Part shown: in pieces, positions 1-12,500 of the stretch | Numbering within the stretch: position 1 is the stretch's first letter | Layout of the letters: each line of letters opens with the position of its first letter | Assembly (NCBI GenBank): GCA_004026145.2 | Contig: CP034993.1 | Location: forward strand, 485,580 to 549,579 | DNA from: Takifugu bimaculatus | Taxonomy: Eukaryota > Chordata > Actinopteri > Tetraodontiformes > Tetraodontidae | Direction: 5' to 3' | DNA length: 64,000 bases | The notes under the pieces: model-generated | The model's database searches: none | Seen by the model: the letters and a program-made list of their open reading frames with translations, nothing else | What the model was told of the DNA's origin: nothing | Translations under genes and position numbers: made by a program

Positions 1-167
1 AGGGAGGTGAGAAATGGGGGCTGATGCAGATCGGGACTGTGGCCTTTGAGATGGAGACCAGCGAGCACACCTTGCAGGACAGCACGGCCGTCCAGCTCAG
101 TCCCACCAACTCCCCCTCATCCTCTCACAGGTCCAACTCCAGCCAGGGAAGTGGTGCTCCAGCCTGA
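1..167 (+). CDS. C-terminal exon of an unidentified gene (5' part outside window)
   Basis: An open frame runs from the window edge to a TGA at 165-167. It encodes about 54 residues ending in a Ser/Asn/Pro-rich tail (…SPTNSPSSSHRSNSSQGSGAPA in part). Codon third positions are strongly G/C, as in a real vertebrate exon. A poly(A) signal follows about 295 bases after the stop, which supports a terminal exon with a short 3' UTR. The tail is rich in SP and SxxS, so it could be a phosphorylated disordered end. I do not recognise the family. It does not match the human neighbours of DMBX1 that I can recall (MKNK1, KNCN). A consensus-like donor at 6/7 and an acceptor-like AG at 130 leave open a reading in which 7-130 is an intron. 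Codon use favours the coding reading. Confidence 0.5.
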   Translation, partial: GGEKWGLMQIGTVAFEMETSEHTLQDSTAVQLSPTNSPSSSHRSNSSQGSGAPA

Positions 168-461
168 GGACGGAGCAGTGGGGGTCACTCCAGACGGGGG
201 TGGCGTGGTTCTCCCTCCGCTGCTGTCTGGACTCCTGTCCCTGGGTTATTTTAAACAATCGTCTCTGTTGCATTTATCCAGTTGTTGCATGTCGTTGTTG
301 TTGCCATGTCGCACACAAGTGTGCGGGAACAAGAAAGGGTCGTTCCAGGCAGTTGCTCTCAAACAGGCAGAAATGGAACCATTAACGTCGGACTGTCAGT
401 GGATGCCTGGATCAGATCCAGCACTTAATGTTCAGGAACAAATGACCAATGTCTTCATGTC

Positions 462-467
462 AATAAA
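462..467 (+). terminator. Polyadenylation signal of the upstream gene
   Basis: AATAAA followed within about 25 bases by a T/G-rich stretch. It ends the 3' UTR that starts after the stop at 165-167. Confidence 0.6.
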
Positions 468-562
468 ACTTGCTTGTCATTCCGGGGTTTTGAGTTGAGA
501 GGAACAGAAACGGTCACGTGTGCACGGAATACACCAGCAGCAGCTGTACAAATGGCTCCTTC

Positions 563-564
<2 letters not shown>

Positions 565-599
<35 letters not shown>
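565..599. repeat. (CA)n microsatellite
   Basis: About 17 uninterrupted CA units. A further degenerate TG/CG run lies near 897-922. Confidence 0.95.
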
Positions 600-600
<1 letters not shown>

Positions 601-2389
601 ATCAGTTTTGCCTCTGGCCCAACATATGCTGGTAAAAGTAAGAGTTCTGTTGACTCATTGTCACACATCTGCTGTCGACAAACACAGCAGAACACGCAGT
701 GATCACTCACACGCACACACACGCGCACACGGATAACAGACAACAGAGCAGTCACCATCAACTATTGGTTCTGGTTATTATGTGTTGTAACGTGGTGCAA
801 CCTAAAAAGATGGTTTGTGGGTTAGACAGGGTTTGGTTCAGGGTCAGAGGGGATAGTTGGCATGGTTAGGTGCTGGGCCACGCACTTCAAAAGCTAGTGT
901 GTGTGCGTGTGTGTGCGCGCGTTTCTGAGTCAACAGGACTTGAACCTGCAGGTGTTGCTCTGATGTGTGCTGGCAGCCACATGCGAACCCAGAGGTGAAA
1001 TTATCCGCAGCGATCATTTATTTACCCAGTAATCAGTCCGCACATGATTACAAAAGGTGTGTTGGTAAAAGGAAGTAAAGAATAAAAAAAAGCTTAAAGA
1101 CACATCTCCAAAGTCAATTAGAAAGAGCTTTGTTTTCATTGACCGAAGCTCAGATTTCATCAAGCTCAGCACATTTGTTACAAATCTTACATCAATATAC
1201 TGAAAAGCGTTTTTTTTAAAATAAACAAATAAACAAGATCGTATTTTACAACAGGATTTCTTTTTTTTTTTGCTGGTAATCACAAATTCCTTTCGACCGA
1301 AGGACGTGTCCGTCATTCAAGTTATAGTCCAATCTAATAAAAAACGACAAATTAAACCATTTTAGTTCATGTGTTTGATTTGAATTTGGTGTACTTTACT
1401 GTAACCGGGCCTACGTGGTAACGGTGATAAATCTAAATTAAATAGATACACGTTATTTACGTATTTTACCTGCTGGAGTACGTCGTCCTTTGTCCACTAG
1501 AGGGCATCACATACCCGGTAGTTCCATTTTCCTTGCAAGGTTAAATAATTTAAACGTAGATTTATTTGACTGGTCTAAAATTGAATCAATTGTTTAAGCC
1601 AAATAACCGCTGGAATTCCTAGAATAATGCAGACACAGTTTAATACTAACATGTTTTTGATCCGTGAAAAGACGAGTCGGTTTTGGTCAGGAACTAAATT
1701 GTGCTGTTCTTGATTAATATTGTTCAGTATATCAGGTATATCTAATAAATGATGTTTTCATTTACTAGACTGACAAAAAAGCGTTAAAATATGTTGCTAT
1801 TTACGAAAACACCAAATAATTAATAAGGCGCGATTCGTGTTTCGCTTCTGTAAATACTGAAATGTCCTGTAGATTACTCATAATAATTGATTATTTTCTA
1901 TACTTTCTTGCAGGTTTAATATTGTTTTTCCAACAGGCAGGAGCTGCATTCACTATTTTGGATAAATTAAATATACCATTCTTAATTTACGTATTGTTAT
2001 CTAAACACATATTTTCTCTCAGAAGACCTATTGAATATCTTTGCTATGTTTAATATATAAAAACATTTTGATGTTAATTAACTAAACGAGCTCACTGGAA
2101 ATATTAAATATACGTAAAATTGAATCACATGTATTAGCAAAGCAAAACGTGTGTGATATCTCAGCCCTTATTATTACATCATATCTTAAATGTGAAATTT
2201 TACATTTCTAAATGTCTTGTGTCAATGTTTTAAGGTAAGTTTAAATAAAGACTCAAAGAGAATTTAGACTTAGGGGACGTGATATGAAATTAGTCACGAT
2301 CAGCCTAAATAATTTGAAATGTCTATGGCACTATGAAGTCATTAAGAACAGGAAGTTCACCTTATTTCCCTATATACACGTGAATTTAT

Positions 2390-2452
2390 TTCACATAGAT
2401 AAACTTTTTGTGCTTACAGACGCTATATAAATAAAGATTGATTGATTGACAC
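2390..2452 (+). mobile_element. Possible 3' tail of a retroposon
   Basis: An acgctatataaataaa motif is followed by tandem GATT units (gattgattgattga). Many teleost LINE/SINE 3' ends look like this: a short terminal motif and then a 4-bp tail repeat. Only the tail is visible and no reverse transcriptase remnant was seen upstream, so the call is weak. Confidence 0.3.
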
Positions 2453-3225
2453 CTATAATTCCTGTATTAGGTGAACATTAAATCCATCACGCCTGTAGTG
2501 GTTTGCATGTATTTGGGCCTCTTCAAGCCTCGTCTCTTCACCAGTTGCGGCCCCGGACCTCAGGCAGGTCGTCTCTGGAACCGCTGCTCCAAAGACACCA
2601 GCAGGAAATACGCCCTCGCCTCGCCACGCGTTGCAACAATAACAAGGTCAACGTGTTTTTGACCTCCCTCTTTGAACACAGGCATCAGCAGGTGAGGGAC
2701 CTCAAGCGCTCCAGGCCCGGCGTCTCATCTGAGACATTACTGCGTTCAATCAAACACTCCTCCACCCCCCCCCACAGCTGGAGTGTCTTTAATTTGATCG
2801 CTCCATTCAGTTTTCCAAATTCCTAACGACTCTTGTGAGCGCTGACTCGGCTATTGTAAAACAAATGATATCTCTGTTCTGTCGGAATAATCCTAATCTA
2901 TTTGAACGGAAGGAGCCGCATTAAAATGACAAAAGGGGGAGGATATTTCCATTTAGTGATAAATGTGCAAATGTCCACCAAAGCTGAATCAGACACCACG
3001 TTTTAATGGCCTGATTGCTCGTTCATTTCTCGCCTCATTCTCTCGCCGCCCTGCTCCCTCGTCTTTAATGCAGAGCTGGTCATATTTTGTCCCAGATTAG
3101 CAAAGACGCCATCTGACAGTTGCCTCTGCTCAAGGTATTTAGAAGACATAATTCATTCATAGATGTGGAAGTGCTCCCATTTGTCATCCCCATTTTTTAT
3201 GCTCAGCCTCGGCAGTCGCTCATTC

Positions 3226-3228
<3 letters not shown>

Positions 3229-3298
<70 letters not shown>
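3229..3298. repeat. Compound (TG)n(AG)n microsatellite
   Basis: A pure TG run at 3229-3270 passes directly into a pure AG run at 3271-3298. The AG part is a homopurine tract. Confidence 0.95.
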
Positions 3299-3306
<8 letters not shown>

Positions 3307-4811
3307 CGCCGAGGGAGACGAGGGGCCAGGGCAGTTTTCAGCTGATGTATTAGCTGGCATATGCAAGCAATGAATTATCAAAGAGGAAAAGGAGTCAATT
3401 ATCCACTCCTAAAGAGGGGCCGGCCCGTGTGGCCTAGGGGCCCCTTTCCATATTTACCAAATCAGTTCAAAGGAAGGTGTGCGGGGAGCCCTACAGAGGA
3501 GGACACGCACACAATGGCCACCCCCAGTTCAACCTTGTCCTGTCTCATCACTTTCCTCCTCACAGGTAACAAGGACAAAAATAATTTGTGCTTCCATCAG
3601 ATTATCATTCTTTTGCACATTCTGGCTTGCTGCAGTAACCATCCTGCAGCCCCCCCCCCCCCCCCAACTCCATCGAAATAGAGCCCTGACTAATAGTGTG
3701 GGCCAGGTAAATGAAATGAAATTCCCAGCACTTTTATTCCAAAGTCTCTGACCCCCTGTGTCCTCCAGTCACTTTGCCTCGACATATTTTCAGAGATTGA
3801 AGCCTCAATCCTGTTTTTGATGAGGACGGAATGAGACGATGCAGCAGCGACGCCCCAGAGCCGTGACTCTCGGACGCGGGGGGCGCCTGAGCCGACGGGG
3901 GCCTCCGGTGACTGACGGGGTTGACACTTAGGGAAATGAGGTCGTTAGACAGCATTATGAGTTGGCTGATAGCTCAGTAATGGGTTTTAAGTTGGGAATT
4001 TGACGCAGGGGCCCATCGGGGATGGGTCTGATGTGTGTGGGGCTGGTGTTTTCCTTCAGAATAAACTCTGACAGACACCAGGAAGAACAGCTCTGGAGCA
4101 GTAAAGAGCAATTGAAGTTAAACAGCTGAAAATGATCCTTAGGGACAAACAATGGAAGAAAAGGGGTTGAGTTGTCCCAACATTTAAACTGTCCTCACAA
4201 GGAAAATATGCTTCACTCCAAACTGGTTTTAAAACAATGCTCATCTTCCCTTATGCTTTGGTGGGTTTATCATTTTGCACGCCGTATAGTGCTCAGCTCC
4301 CAAGCTGCCTTGCATCTTAAGAAATGGCGTCTAAATTTAGCGCCTAACGATAAACTCTTAAGTTATAAGACATAGGCTAATGCGTAAGGGAGTTAAAACC
4401 AGTGGGACAGTTTAGGGGAGATTAAGGGACGTATCAAAGCCTTGCGTAAAGCTTCATTGCAGGCTGGATGCCTGTTTGGTGGGCATCTGCATGCGCCTCC
4501 GAGAACCGGAAGGTAGAAGCGTCTCGGAGCTCCGGCGCCCAGCGAGTGTGAGCGATAACGTCTCAGAGTCACTTCCACAGCTCACCTTGGCTGCACTGCC
4601 AGTATAAATGTTCCACATTCCTGCTGTCACTGACCCAAAGGGGTCTGCAGAGGTGGAAGATTTAGTGGGGCATTACGGTCGTCCAACAGGCGGCAAGACG
4701 ACCCACCAGAGAGAACCGAATAGATGAGGTTTGGTAGAAGGATGGCGGCAGTTTTTCCTCCATTAATTTATATTGGATCAAAGAAAATGAGCCGCGCTTG
4801 AGGAGCCAATG

Positions 4812-4836
4812 GTGTGTGTGTGTGTGTGTGTGTGTG
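4812..4836. repeat. (TG)n microsatellite
   Basis: About 12 TG units with a CG interruption at the right edge. Confidence 0.9.
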
Positions 4837-5022
4837 CGTGCGCTGTGCAGGGGGGCAGTTTCACATTAACAGACAGGACAAGAAAGTCTGGAAATACAGA
4901 TCATGTCGTGAGGCGCTGCCATGGTCTGCAGGCGTCTCCTTCATGGCGCTCTCGAGTATAAACGCCAGATTCAACTTTATGTGAACAGCCGGGCTGGTTG
5001 AAAGGTGATTTCTGCTGGTGAG

Positions 5023-5025
<3 letters not shown>

Positions 5026-5075
<50 letters not shown>
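5026..5075. repeat. (TG)n microsatellite
   Basis: About 25 uninterrupted TG units, followed by a short GAGT repeat. Confidence 0.95.
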
Positions 5076-5077
<2 letters not shown>

Positions 5078-8000
5078 TGAGTGAGGTAAACCCATATTCC
5101 TGAGGGGTTAAGTATCTTCCACAGGCTGGTGCTGCTTTAACCAGCATCTGTCGGCGGGTCCATTATGCTCAAGCGAACATGAAGCCTTTATTCAGAGTTG
5201 GAAATACACTACATTAAACAAAAAAACCTCTGCCCCTTTAACTAGCAGAGGTGTTATGATGGCTGCGGCAGGTTTAAGTGACAGGTAAATTGCAGGTTAA
5301 GTGGAGAACACAGTCTTTTAACAAGAGGCTCCAGGCTTCCGCAAATCCTCCTTAGTCTTTAATCTGAATACAAAAGACAGGGGCGGGGGGATTAAATCTG
5401 ACCCCTCAATGTTCTGTTTGTTCCAGACTCCACTCCAGGGCCTGCTGTAGTCAGCAGAAGAGTTTTCATTTCCCTTTGTGCCATGTGGCGGCATTTGAAA
5501 CAAAGCCGTCCCCGCTGTCGGGTCTCCTCGGGGATAAAGGCAGAGTCGCAAGTTTCACCGGCTGAATCTGTGCTCGTCCAACTCTGTTAAAGACGGCTGT
5601 TTATTTACCCCCGTACGAAATGGAGGAAAACAAATCAGTCTTTATTTAGCAGCAGTGACGTTAGAGAGAGGAGAAAGGGCCGGGGTTGAGGCAGGCTGTA
5701 AGGGCTTGCCGAGAGAAAGGCGCTTTGGGTTGTCAACGTTTTAGAGGCTTAGAGTCAAACCTATCCGGGCTCAGGAGAGAGGAGTCTGGGTGTTAGGCAG
5801 GCAGAATGACTCCTGATAGAAGGAGTTTGCGGCTCAAGTCGAGAGGAATCGTCTTGGCTCCCGGATGAGGCGAGGACTAATTGATTCTCTGAAGTTTCCT
5901 GTCATAGAGCCTGATTACAGGTATGACCGGATTAAAAAAGGAGAAGGGGGAAAAAAACAAGGGATCTGCAGGAGGGAAACGGTGGAATTCAAAGCCCAAA
6001 AGAAGATGAGGACTGCCACAGACGGATCAGCATCGCTTATACGCCCCGACGTGCTCGCGTTTGTGTGTCTTGTTTGTGCGAGTGTGCGTTGCACACCGCG
6101 CTGTTTGATCTCTATGCTCGGCGCCGATCACCGGGTCACGTTGTAGGGCCCCCGTTCACTGGTGTGCTGTACAGAGGCACATTGTGTTGTAGCAGCATGC
6201 TTCCCCTAATCACTCACTTCTGGTTAACGTGTCTCAAAGCCAGAGGCGAGTGTCTCGCTTGCCCATAACAGCCCGTGACAAGATTGAGTACGGAGGCCTG
6301 TGGGAGCCATACTGAGGCGGGTTCCGAGAGAGAAGCCTCCAGGACAAGGAGAGTTAGGACGCATATCTAGACCTAAGCTGTCATGCGTGCGGCTGTAATG
6401 GCTTGTTTAGTGGCAAAGTCCAATCTAGGGCCCCAGAGAGCCATTATTCCTGGAGTATCGATCGGGCCCTACGGCCACCGGGGCTCGGGCCCCTGTCCCT
6501 GATCCTGTTCAGTAATAAGCGTACTCATGTCAAGGTGGTAATTATCATTGATCTGTAGCTGCTGTGACAGCGCAGCGGCTCCTTGCCGTGATTCATACCC
6601 AGCATGGAGCTACTGGACTTGAGGCGCCAAATCTCACGGACGTAGGCAGCTTCTGGTGGCACTGCCATGGATCTAGGAAGCAAAGGAGTCAGGAGACGCG
6701 AGATTGATTTTTTTGAGGGGGGGTGGGTGATGTTAATAGGACTGGACGACTCTAATAAAAAGTAGGATGGCCTGGTATGTTGCAGCATAGTGCTGGGACC
6801 AACCCAACATGTTGACAGCAGGGCAGCTCAAGAATGGGAGCTACAGCTGTTGCGTCCCCTCTTCATTGTCCCCCGTCCTCCTGGGTCAGCAGCACAGAAA
6901 TGGCTTGATGCTATATTATCAGTGCAGTCTGGATGTCTTTGCTAAAAAACCTGAGCTGGTCCAACGCTACATCTTAAATGCTCTGTTGGAGTGTTTGTGT
7001 CCAATTATCCATTTAGCCTGAATATATTCTGCTACTATGCAGCCCAGCGTGTTGCCATTCTACAGTGGGTTTGTTGCTGCAGCTTCCGCCTGGTATCTGT
7101 GATTGAATCTGAATGTCCTACATGCTGTTGGCAACACGCACACCGACCCGCCTGGTATCATGGTAATAATGGGACGATAACAGATAGACAGAGAGTCAGG
7201 CGGAGATGTGGCTCTTCTATCGCCGGCAGTCTGTTTTCTTTGCGGGAGTGTTGGAGCGAGACGCGTGTCACCGGCAGAACGACCCCCATTTCCTCTGATT
7301 AAGTCCTCTGAAATATTCCATTTGTCAGTGTCACGGCCCCGGCGTTCCGTGGCAGCGTGCAGCCGAGTGTGTCTGTTGACTGTGTCACTCTCCAATTTAC
7401 ATCAGACACTGGCAACAGCGTCTCCGTGTCCCTAATGGTCCTCTGGCTCCAGTTGTTCAGGCGTTTTCTTTCATTTTATTGGCAGGTTCGGCTCTTCGCA
7501 GTCACACAAGCAAGTCCAGACGGTTTGCCGGAGTCGGGGGACCGTCGCCTCCTACCCAAACCTTTTGGGAGTATTTTTTTTTACAAAGTGTTGACTTTCC
7601 CCCCCTCCGTCGGTGACGCGGGGGCATCGCTCAGGCCTCGGACTCTCATGCGTGTGATCTAACCCCATTAGCAGCCAATGTCTTTTCGGGAGCAGAGCCG
7701 GCATGGTTCAGAGGATGGAAATTTCAATCTCCCCTCTATCATTTTCCCTATCATTATTACACTCACAGCCATTCCTCTCTGCCCTGAGTCCCGAGAGGAG
7801 GCGGAGCGGCTGAAAAGGAGGGCATCGCGCTCTCAGTGCCCAACTTTAATATGAGTGGAGCCAGAAAAGAGAGCGGGGGTGTTTATACATTATTAGGGGT
7901 CTATTATAAAGCCGCTATCACATTCTCCCGCTTCTCTCTGTCTTCCTTTCATTCCCTCACTCTCCTGACAGGTAGCGGGCGGGCGGCCTTGATGACCAGA

Positions 8001-9540
8001 CTCAATCACCTGTGACAGTTTTGATTTGATGTCACTCTCTGGGTCGCTCTATTTGTTTGAGCAGTTAAGAGGTAATTGTGTGACATTGGCGGTGGAAGAC
8101 GTGCTTTGGCGGAGCACCCGTTGAACCGCGGGGACGAGACGAGGGAGTGTGGCAATAATAAATGAGGGCTATTTTCCCCAGCATTCCCCGACTCTGTGTG
8201 TAGGTGTGTGTGTCAGTGTGTGAACTTCAGGGGCTTGTGTGTGTGTGTGTGTGTAGGTATGGTTAATGATGGGAACAAGATGGGGTGATGAGCCTCTCTG
8301 CCCCGGGGGAATTCAACTGTGAGACGTACGCCGAGGCCGGACACAATTCTCTGGTCTGTCACCGCTGTTTTTTGAAAATTTCATAGATGAGCTCAACTGT
8401 CACACCTCGAGGTGTTGCTATACTTCCCAAACCACTTTCAATATCGGCGTGCAAGGCCACAGGTGAAATCCTAAAAAGCCGAGCAGGTTCCCAAGAACGT
8501 GCGCCAATCTCAGCAGCTGTTTCCAACACTGAAACCAAACAGCTACAGCGACATTCAAACAGCCAGTAGCGTGTTGAGGAACTTCAGATTTTAGAGTTCG
8601 CAGGTGTCGTGATCTGACAGTTTAGTGAGGAACTTGAATTTCACAGACCTTGATTATGTCTGAGTCTGCTAAAAAAAAACTCCAATATTGACAAAAATCA
8701 GCTCATCGTCGTGTAAAGACTCCTTAGTCATTTTCGTCACTCTGAATTAGGCCCGAATCGGCCTTAATCGCATTAAGACACGCGAGGTTTGCCAATCTCA
8801 GTGGCATTATTGCAGCACGTAAACACCTTTATTGCAGAACATCGTTTTCACAGCATTGTGGGCCACCTCGCTGTTCTCCTGTGCTATTGTCGAGTAATTT
8901 AGCTTTAGCTTTTTGTGCTACCTTTTATCTTCTATTATATATTCATGCATATTTCATGTCAAATGCTCTTTTGTTTTTACTCATCACACTTTTTTTGAGC
9001 ATATGGATTTTATCTTCTCGCTTTACATTCACGCACAGACTTGTTGTAGTTTAAGGTTTGTGACCCCTGACGGCCGAAAATATGTGGACCCGCCCTGCGA
9101 AATTCAGTTTGGAGGAAGGAGAGGAACAGCTGTTCAGGCCGACTCTCCTGATGCGTGTGAGTTTGTCATGAACTTAACAATATAGTTGCTCCATTTATTG
9201 CACGTGTGTGCACGTGCAACAAAGTGTATTGAGCTTAGCCTCGTGGGGACATTACTGTCAAATCAGGAGATCCCGGTGTGGGCGTGGAGATTAGGGACGC
9301 TTGTCAGACATGTGTGATATTAGTTGGTTTCCTAGTGTTGAGTTTGACTCTTTCATGTTCTGGACAAAAGAGGTGCAAATAAAGCTAAGCAAAGACACAA
9401 CAACATGAGATATGTGACACATTGCAAGTGCTTTTTTCTCTTTTAAATATAACCAACATTGAGTATTATAGCCTCTTAAGGTTGACGGTTTAGGTCGGAG
9501 CAGTTAGAGACGTGTTTGTAGAAACCCTGGAGTAAATCTG

Positions 9541-12500
9541 ATAACAACTGCAGTTATTGCACAAACCATATTGGCTGTAAAGTCCTTTTTGTACCCGGAA
9601 AGCCTTCGACTCTCTTTGGCTTTGAGTGCCAGAGATAATCTAGAATCCTTCCTTTCTTATGTAGAAGAAGTTGAGAGAAACCATAGCTGAAGATTGCAAA
9701 TCTGCGAGCTGGAGCTTTACTCCCCCCGATGTCTGACTGTCTGTCCTGCCGTGTCCAGCAGTCAGGAAGACAGGTCGTGTTAGTCAGTGTCCAACCGGTC
9801 CAAGGAAAACAGGAGGAATAAAGAGAAGAGGTTGGACCTGGGACCTGGCTGTGGTTTCTGCTCTGACCACTGTGCAGCAGCACAGCCTTCGACATCTGAA
9901 GTGCCAGCAGAAAGGCTCAACGTGCACGTTGAGCTCATCCATTTGTTTGTTATCTCAATCCAGGATTTGGAGAGATACAAAGCTGATTAAGCAACAAAAG
10001 CATATGGGAAGATAAAGAACACTTAGGTAATGGGTTTAGCCTGCCTGTTTAGCACGCCAAATTCATCCCCCCTTTTCCCTCGGCTCAAAAACGCGTTTGT
10101 TATTTTTTCCCTCGGTCTTGATCCAGATGGGAGAAAAGGGACAAGAGAGGGAGAAAAGAAAACCGCAAACAGAAGGAAAAGACGCTTTTGGCAAGAATCT
10201 TGTTAAAGAAAATTCTGGGAAACCTGCATAGGAGGTGGCAGTTGTCGCTTTTCAGAGATGACCGAAAGAAGCAAACGAAACACGGATTTTCCTGCTTTGT
10301 TTCTTTTGTCAAATGATATTCCACGTTCCCATTCATTAGACTTGCCCATAGTGGTTAAAAATAATAACATTTCCCTCTTCTATACAGATTAATGTGGCTA
10401 TTATTACTCGTATGATTGAAATATTTGCCTAATACCTACAGATCCATAAAATCTGGCCCGATGGTCACACCTGACAGAGGTCGGGCGAGGAATGAGGGGG
10501 ACTCGAGGAAAAACATATTTACGCTCCTCCTGCTGCATCCCCTCATGGAGAGAAGCCATGAGAAAGGTGCTTACTTAGGCGAGATAAAGAGCAAGATGAG
10601 AGGCAGCGGACTTGGATTAGGAAACGGAGACGATCACGGCCAGAATAGGCAGGGACGGGGGGAGGAGGGGAGGGGGGACAGTGAGGCCGGGAGACGGTGT
10701 CTGGGCTGGTTGGATATGGGAGGAATATTAATCTGGGTTTAGTGTGAGCAGGACCCCACAAACGGCTCAAGCAAACAGAGCTTAGACGAGGCCAAGCCTC
10801 CGAGAAAGTCCCAAATCTTCACATTAGCTCCCCGCGTTTCTCCTGCTGAACCCGTAAGCTCTTTTTCTAAAGGACAGCACAAACAAACCACAACCCCCCC
10901 ACCCCCCCACCCAGCCCCCTGCAATAGTACCTCTTGCCAGTCCCACACTTCCTCCCTCACAAGCAGACACATACTCTCGAAATCAAGACGGCTTTGAGAG
11001 TCGAGATTGCAGGAAATGTATAAATCCGGGGCCTGAGTGGATAGAGGGAAGATTAGATGGGTCCCCACTCTTAAAGTGACAGGATGCCTCCCGATTGTGC
11101 TGCTCTTTCTCCGGTTGTGCCCTACTTGTGTGTCCATGAGAAAAGAGAGGGCAAGGACAAACACTGAGGGCTGCGAAAGCCGCTGTCCCCATCACCTCGG
11201 TCCTACAGACAGTGTTGGATTTGTTCGTTCAGGTGTCAATTAAAGGTTCCGTCCCACATTTGTCTTGTCGTAAATTGGCCAATCTTTATATTTAATTAAT
11301 TGCCTGAAAAGATAAAGATGTTTGACACTGTTCAAACCGGCTCAGAGGTTTAGTCAGATGTGCGTGGTCATTAATAATTACCAACTAGTTAAGAGCGCTA
11401 ATCAACATAAATGATGACACTCATGTCATCATGGCGACGATGTAACTTTCCCTACCTCCTGTGATATTTGCAGCAGGTTTCCCTTCCTTCCGTCCTTGTT
11501 ATCCACCTTGGAAACAACAGAAAAAACTTCCACACCAGTTTGCAACGCCATGTTTCTCTCTGCTGAATGCCAGATGTTTTCACGCCACCTACGGAGTCGA
11601 TAAACGTATACGTAGGCTGCTATCATTGTGTCCTATCGGCTAAAAGTTGCATAATCAATAACTGTCAATAAAGTCTTTAATAATAATCCAAATTTTTTAT
11701 ATAGTATCGATACAAAAACAACTAAAAACAAGCCTAAATGCAACCAGAACAGAGGAGGAAGTGGAAAAAACCCAAACTTTTAATAGACTTAAAGGTCTCT
11801 TTATCTGATCATGTGATCATAGGAGTGGGGTACAAACCAGCAGTACGCGACAGACAGTGTGGGACGTTGAACTGGGGGGGCTTTGGTGTCTAAAGAGGGT
11901 ATCAGACTGTCCTGCTGGTGGGGGAGGGGTGCAGAGGGAGAGAGGCAGCCGGTTTCTGAACCTCATCCCGTCACCTGCAGCTTCCTGGCAGGTGAGAGCC
12001 GAGGACGAGCGGCCTCTCACCGAGTTTCATTAACCTGACCGCATGTGCCAAAAGCTGCGGCATTAAAGTGCATCAAACTGACGCTGACACACTTCCTGCC
12101 GTCACCTGGGGAGCTCATCCAAAGAGCGACACCCTTCGAGCGTGCACGATCACACTCTCATGGCGGCAATCATCTGCAACCATGACTACATTTAATACGA
12201 TATACGGGGTCCCAATTAACTGTGGGCGTCAGGGCGGGTGCTGGGCCCTCTAAGGGCCTTGATGAATTATAGGGTGCATTTAAAGCCACAGTTTAAGGGA
12301 GAAGTTTGTAGGATGGAGCTTATCTCCAGGTCACTGGAGAGTATTTGATCACAAGAAATCGGCCCAGCCTTTGCTTGTCAAACAAGGATAGTCTAACAAA
12401 AATGAAATAAAGTGTCTCCCTGCTATTTCCCTTTATTTTTGACAAGCATACAGAAAGTAGAATTATGGCATGATTAGCTTAATACTCTCTATACAGCAAA

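Larger units (their letters stand above)
485..9540. other. Gene desert, part 1 (no supported gene)
   Basis: No exon with family-like coding content and good splice sites was found on either strand. 1000-2450 is AT-rich. 3300-9500 is mixed, with many short blocks of TAAT-, TGACAG- and CAATTA-type motifs, as often seen in enhancer-bearing deserts next to developmental homeobox genes. It holds several microsatellites, listed separately. Reading it as DMBX1 regulatory territory is inference from position only. Confidence 0.45.

Noticed and set aside
46..498. 150-aa ORF at the window start
   Set aside because: It is out of frame with the better-biased exon ending at 167 and runs through the 3' UTR and poly(A) signal.
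8387..8569. Short Ser/Thr-rich ORF
   Set aside because: Chance frame of 60 codons without splice sites or homologous features.
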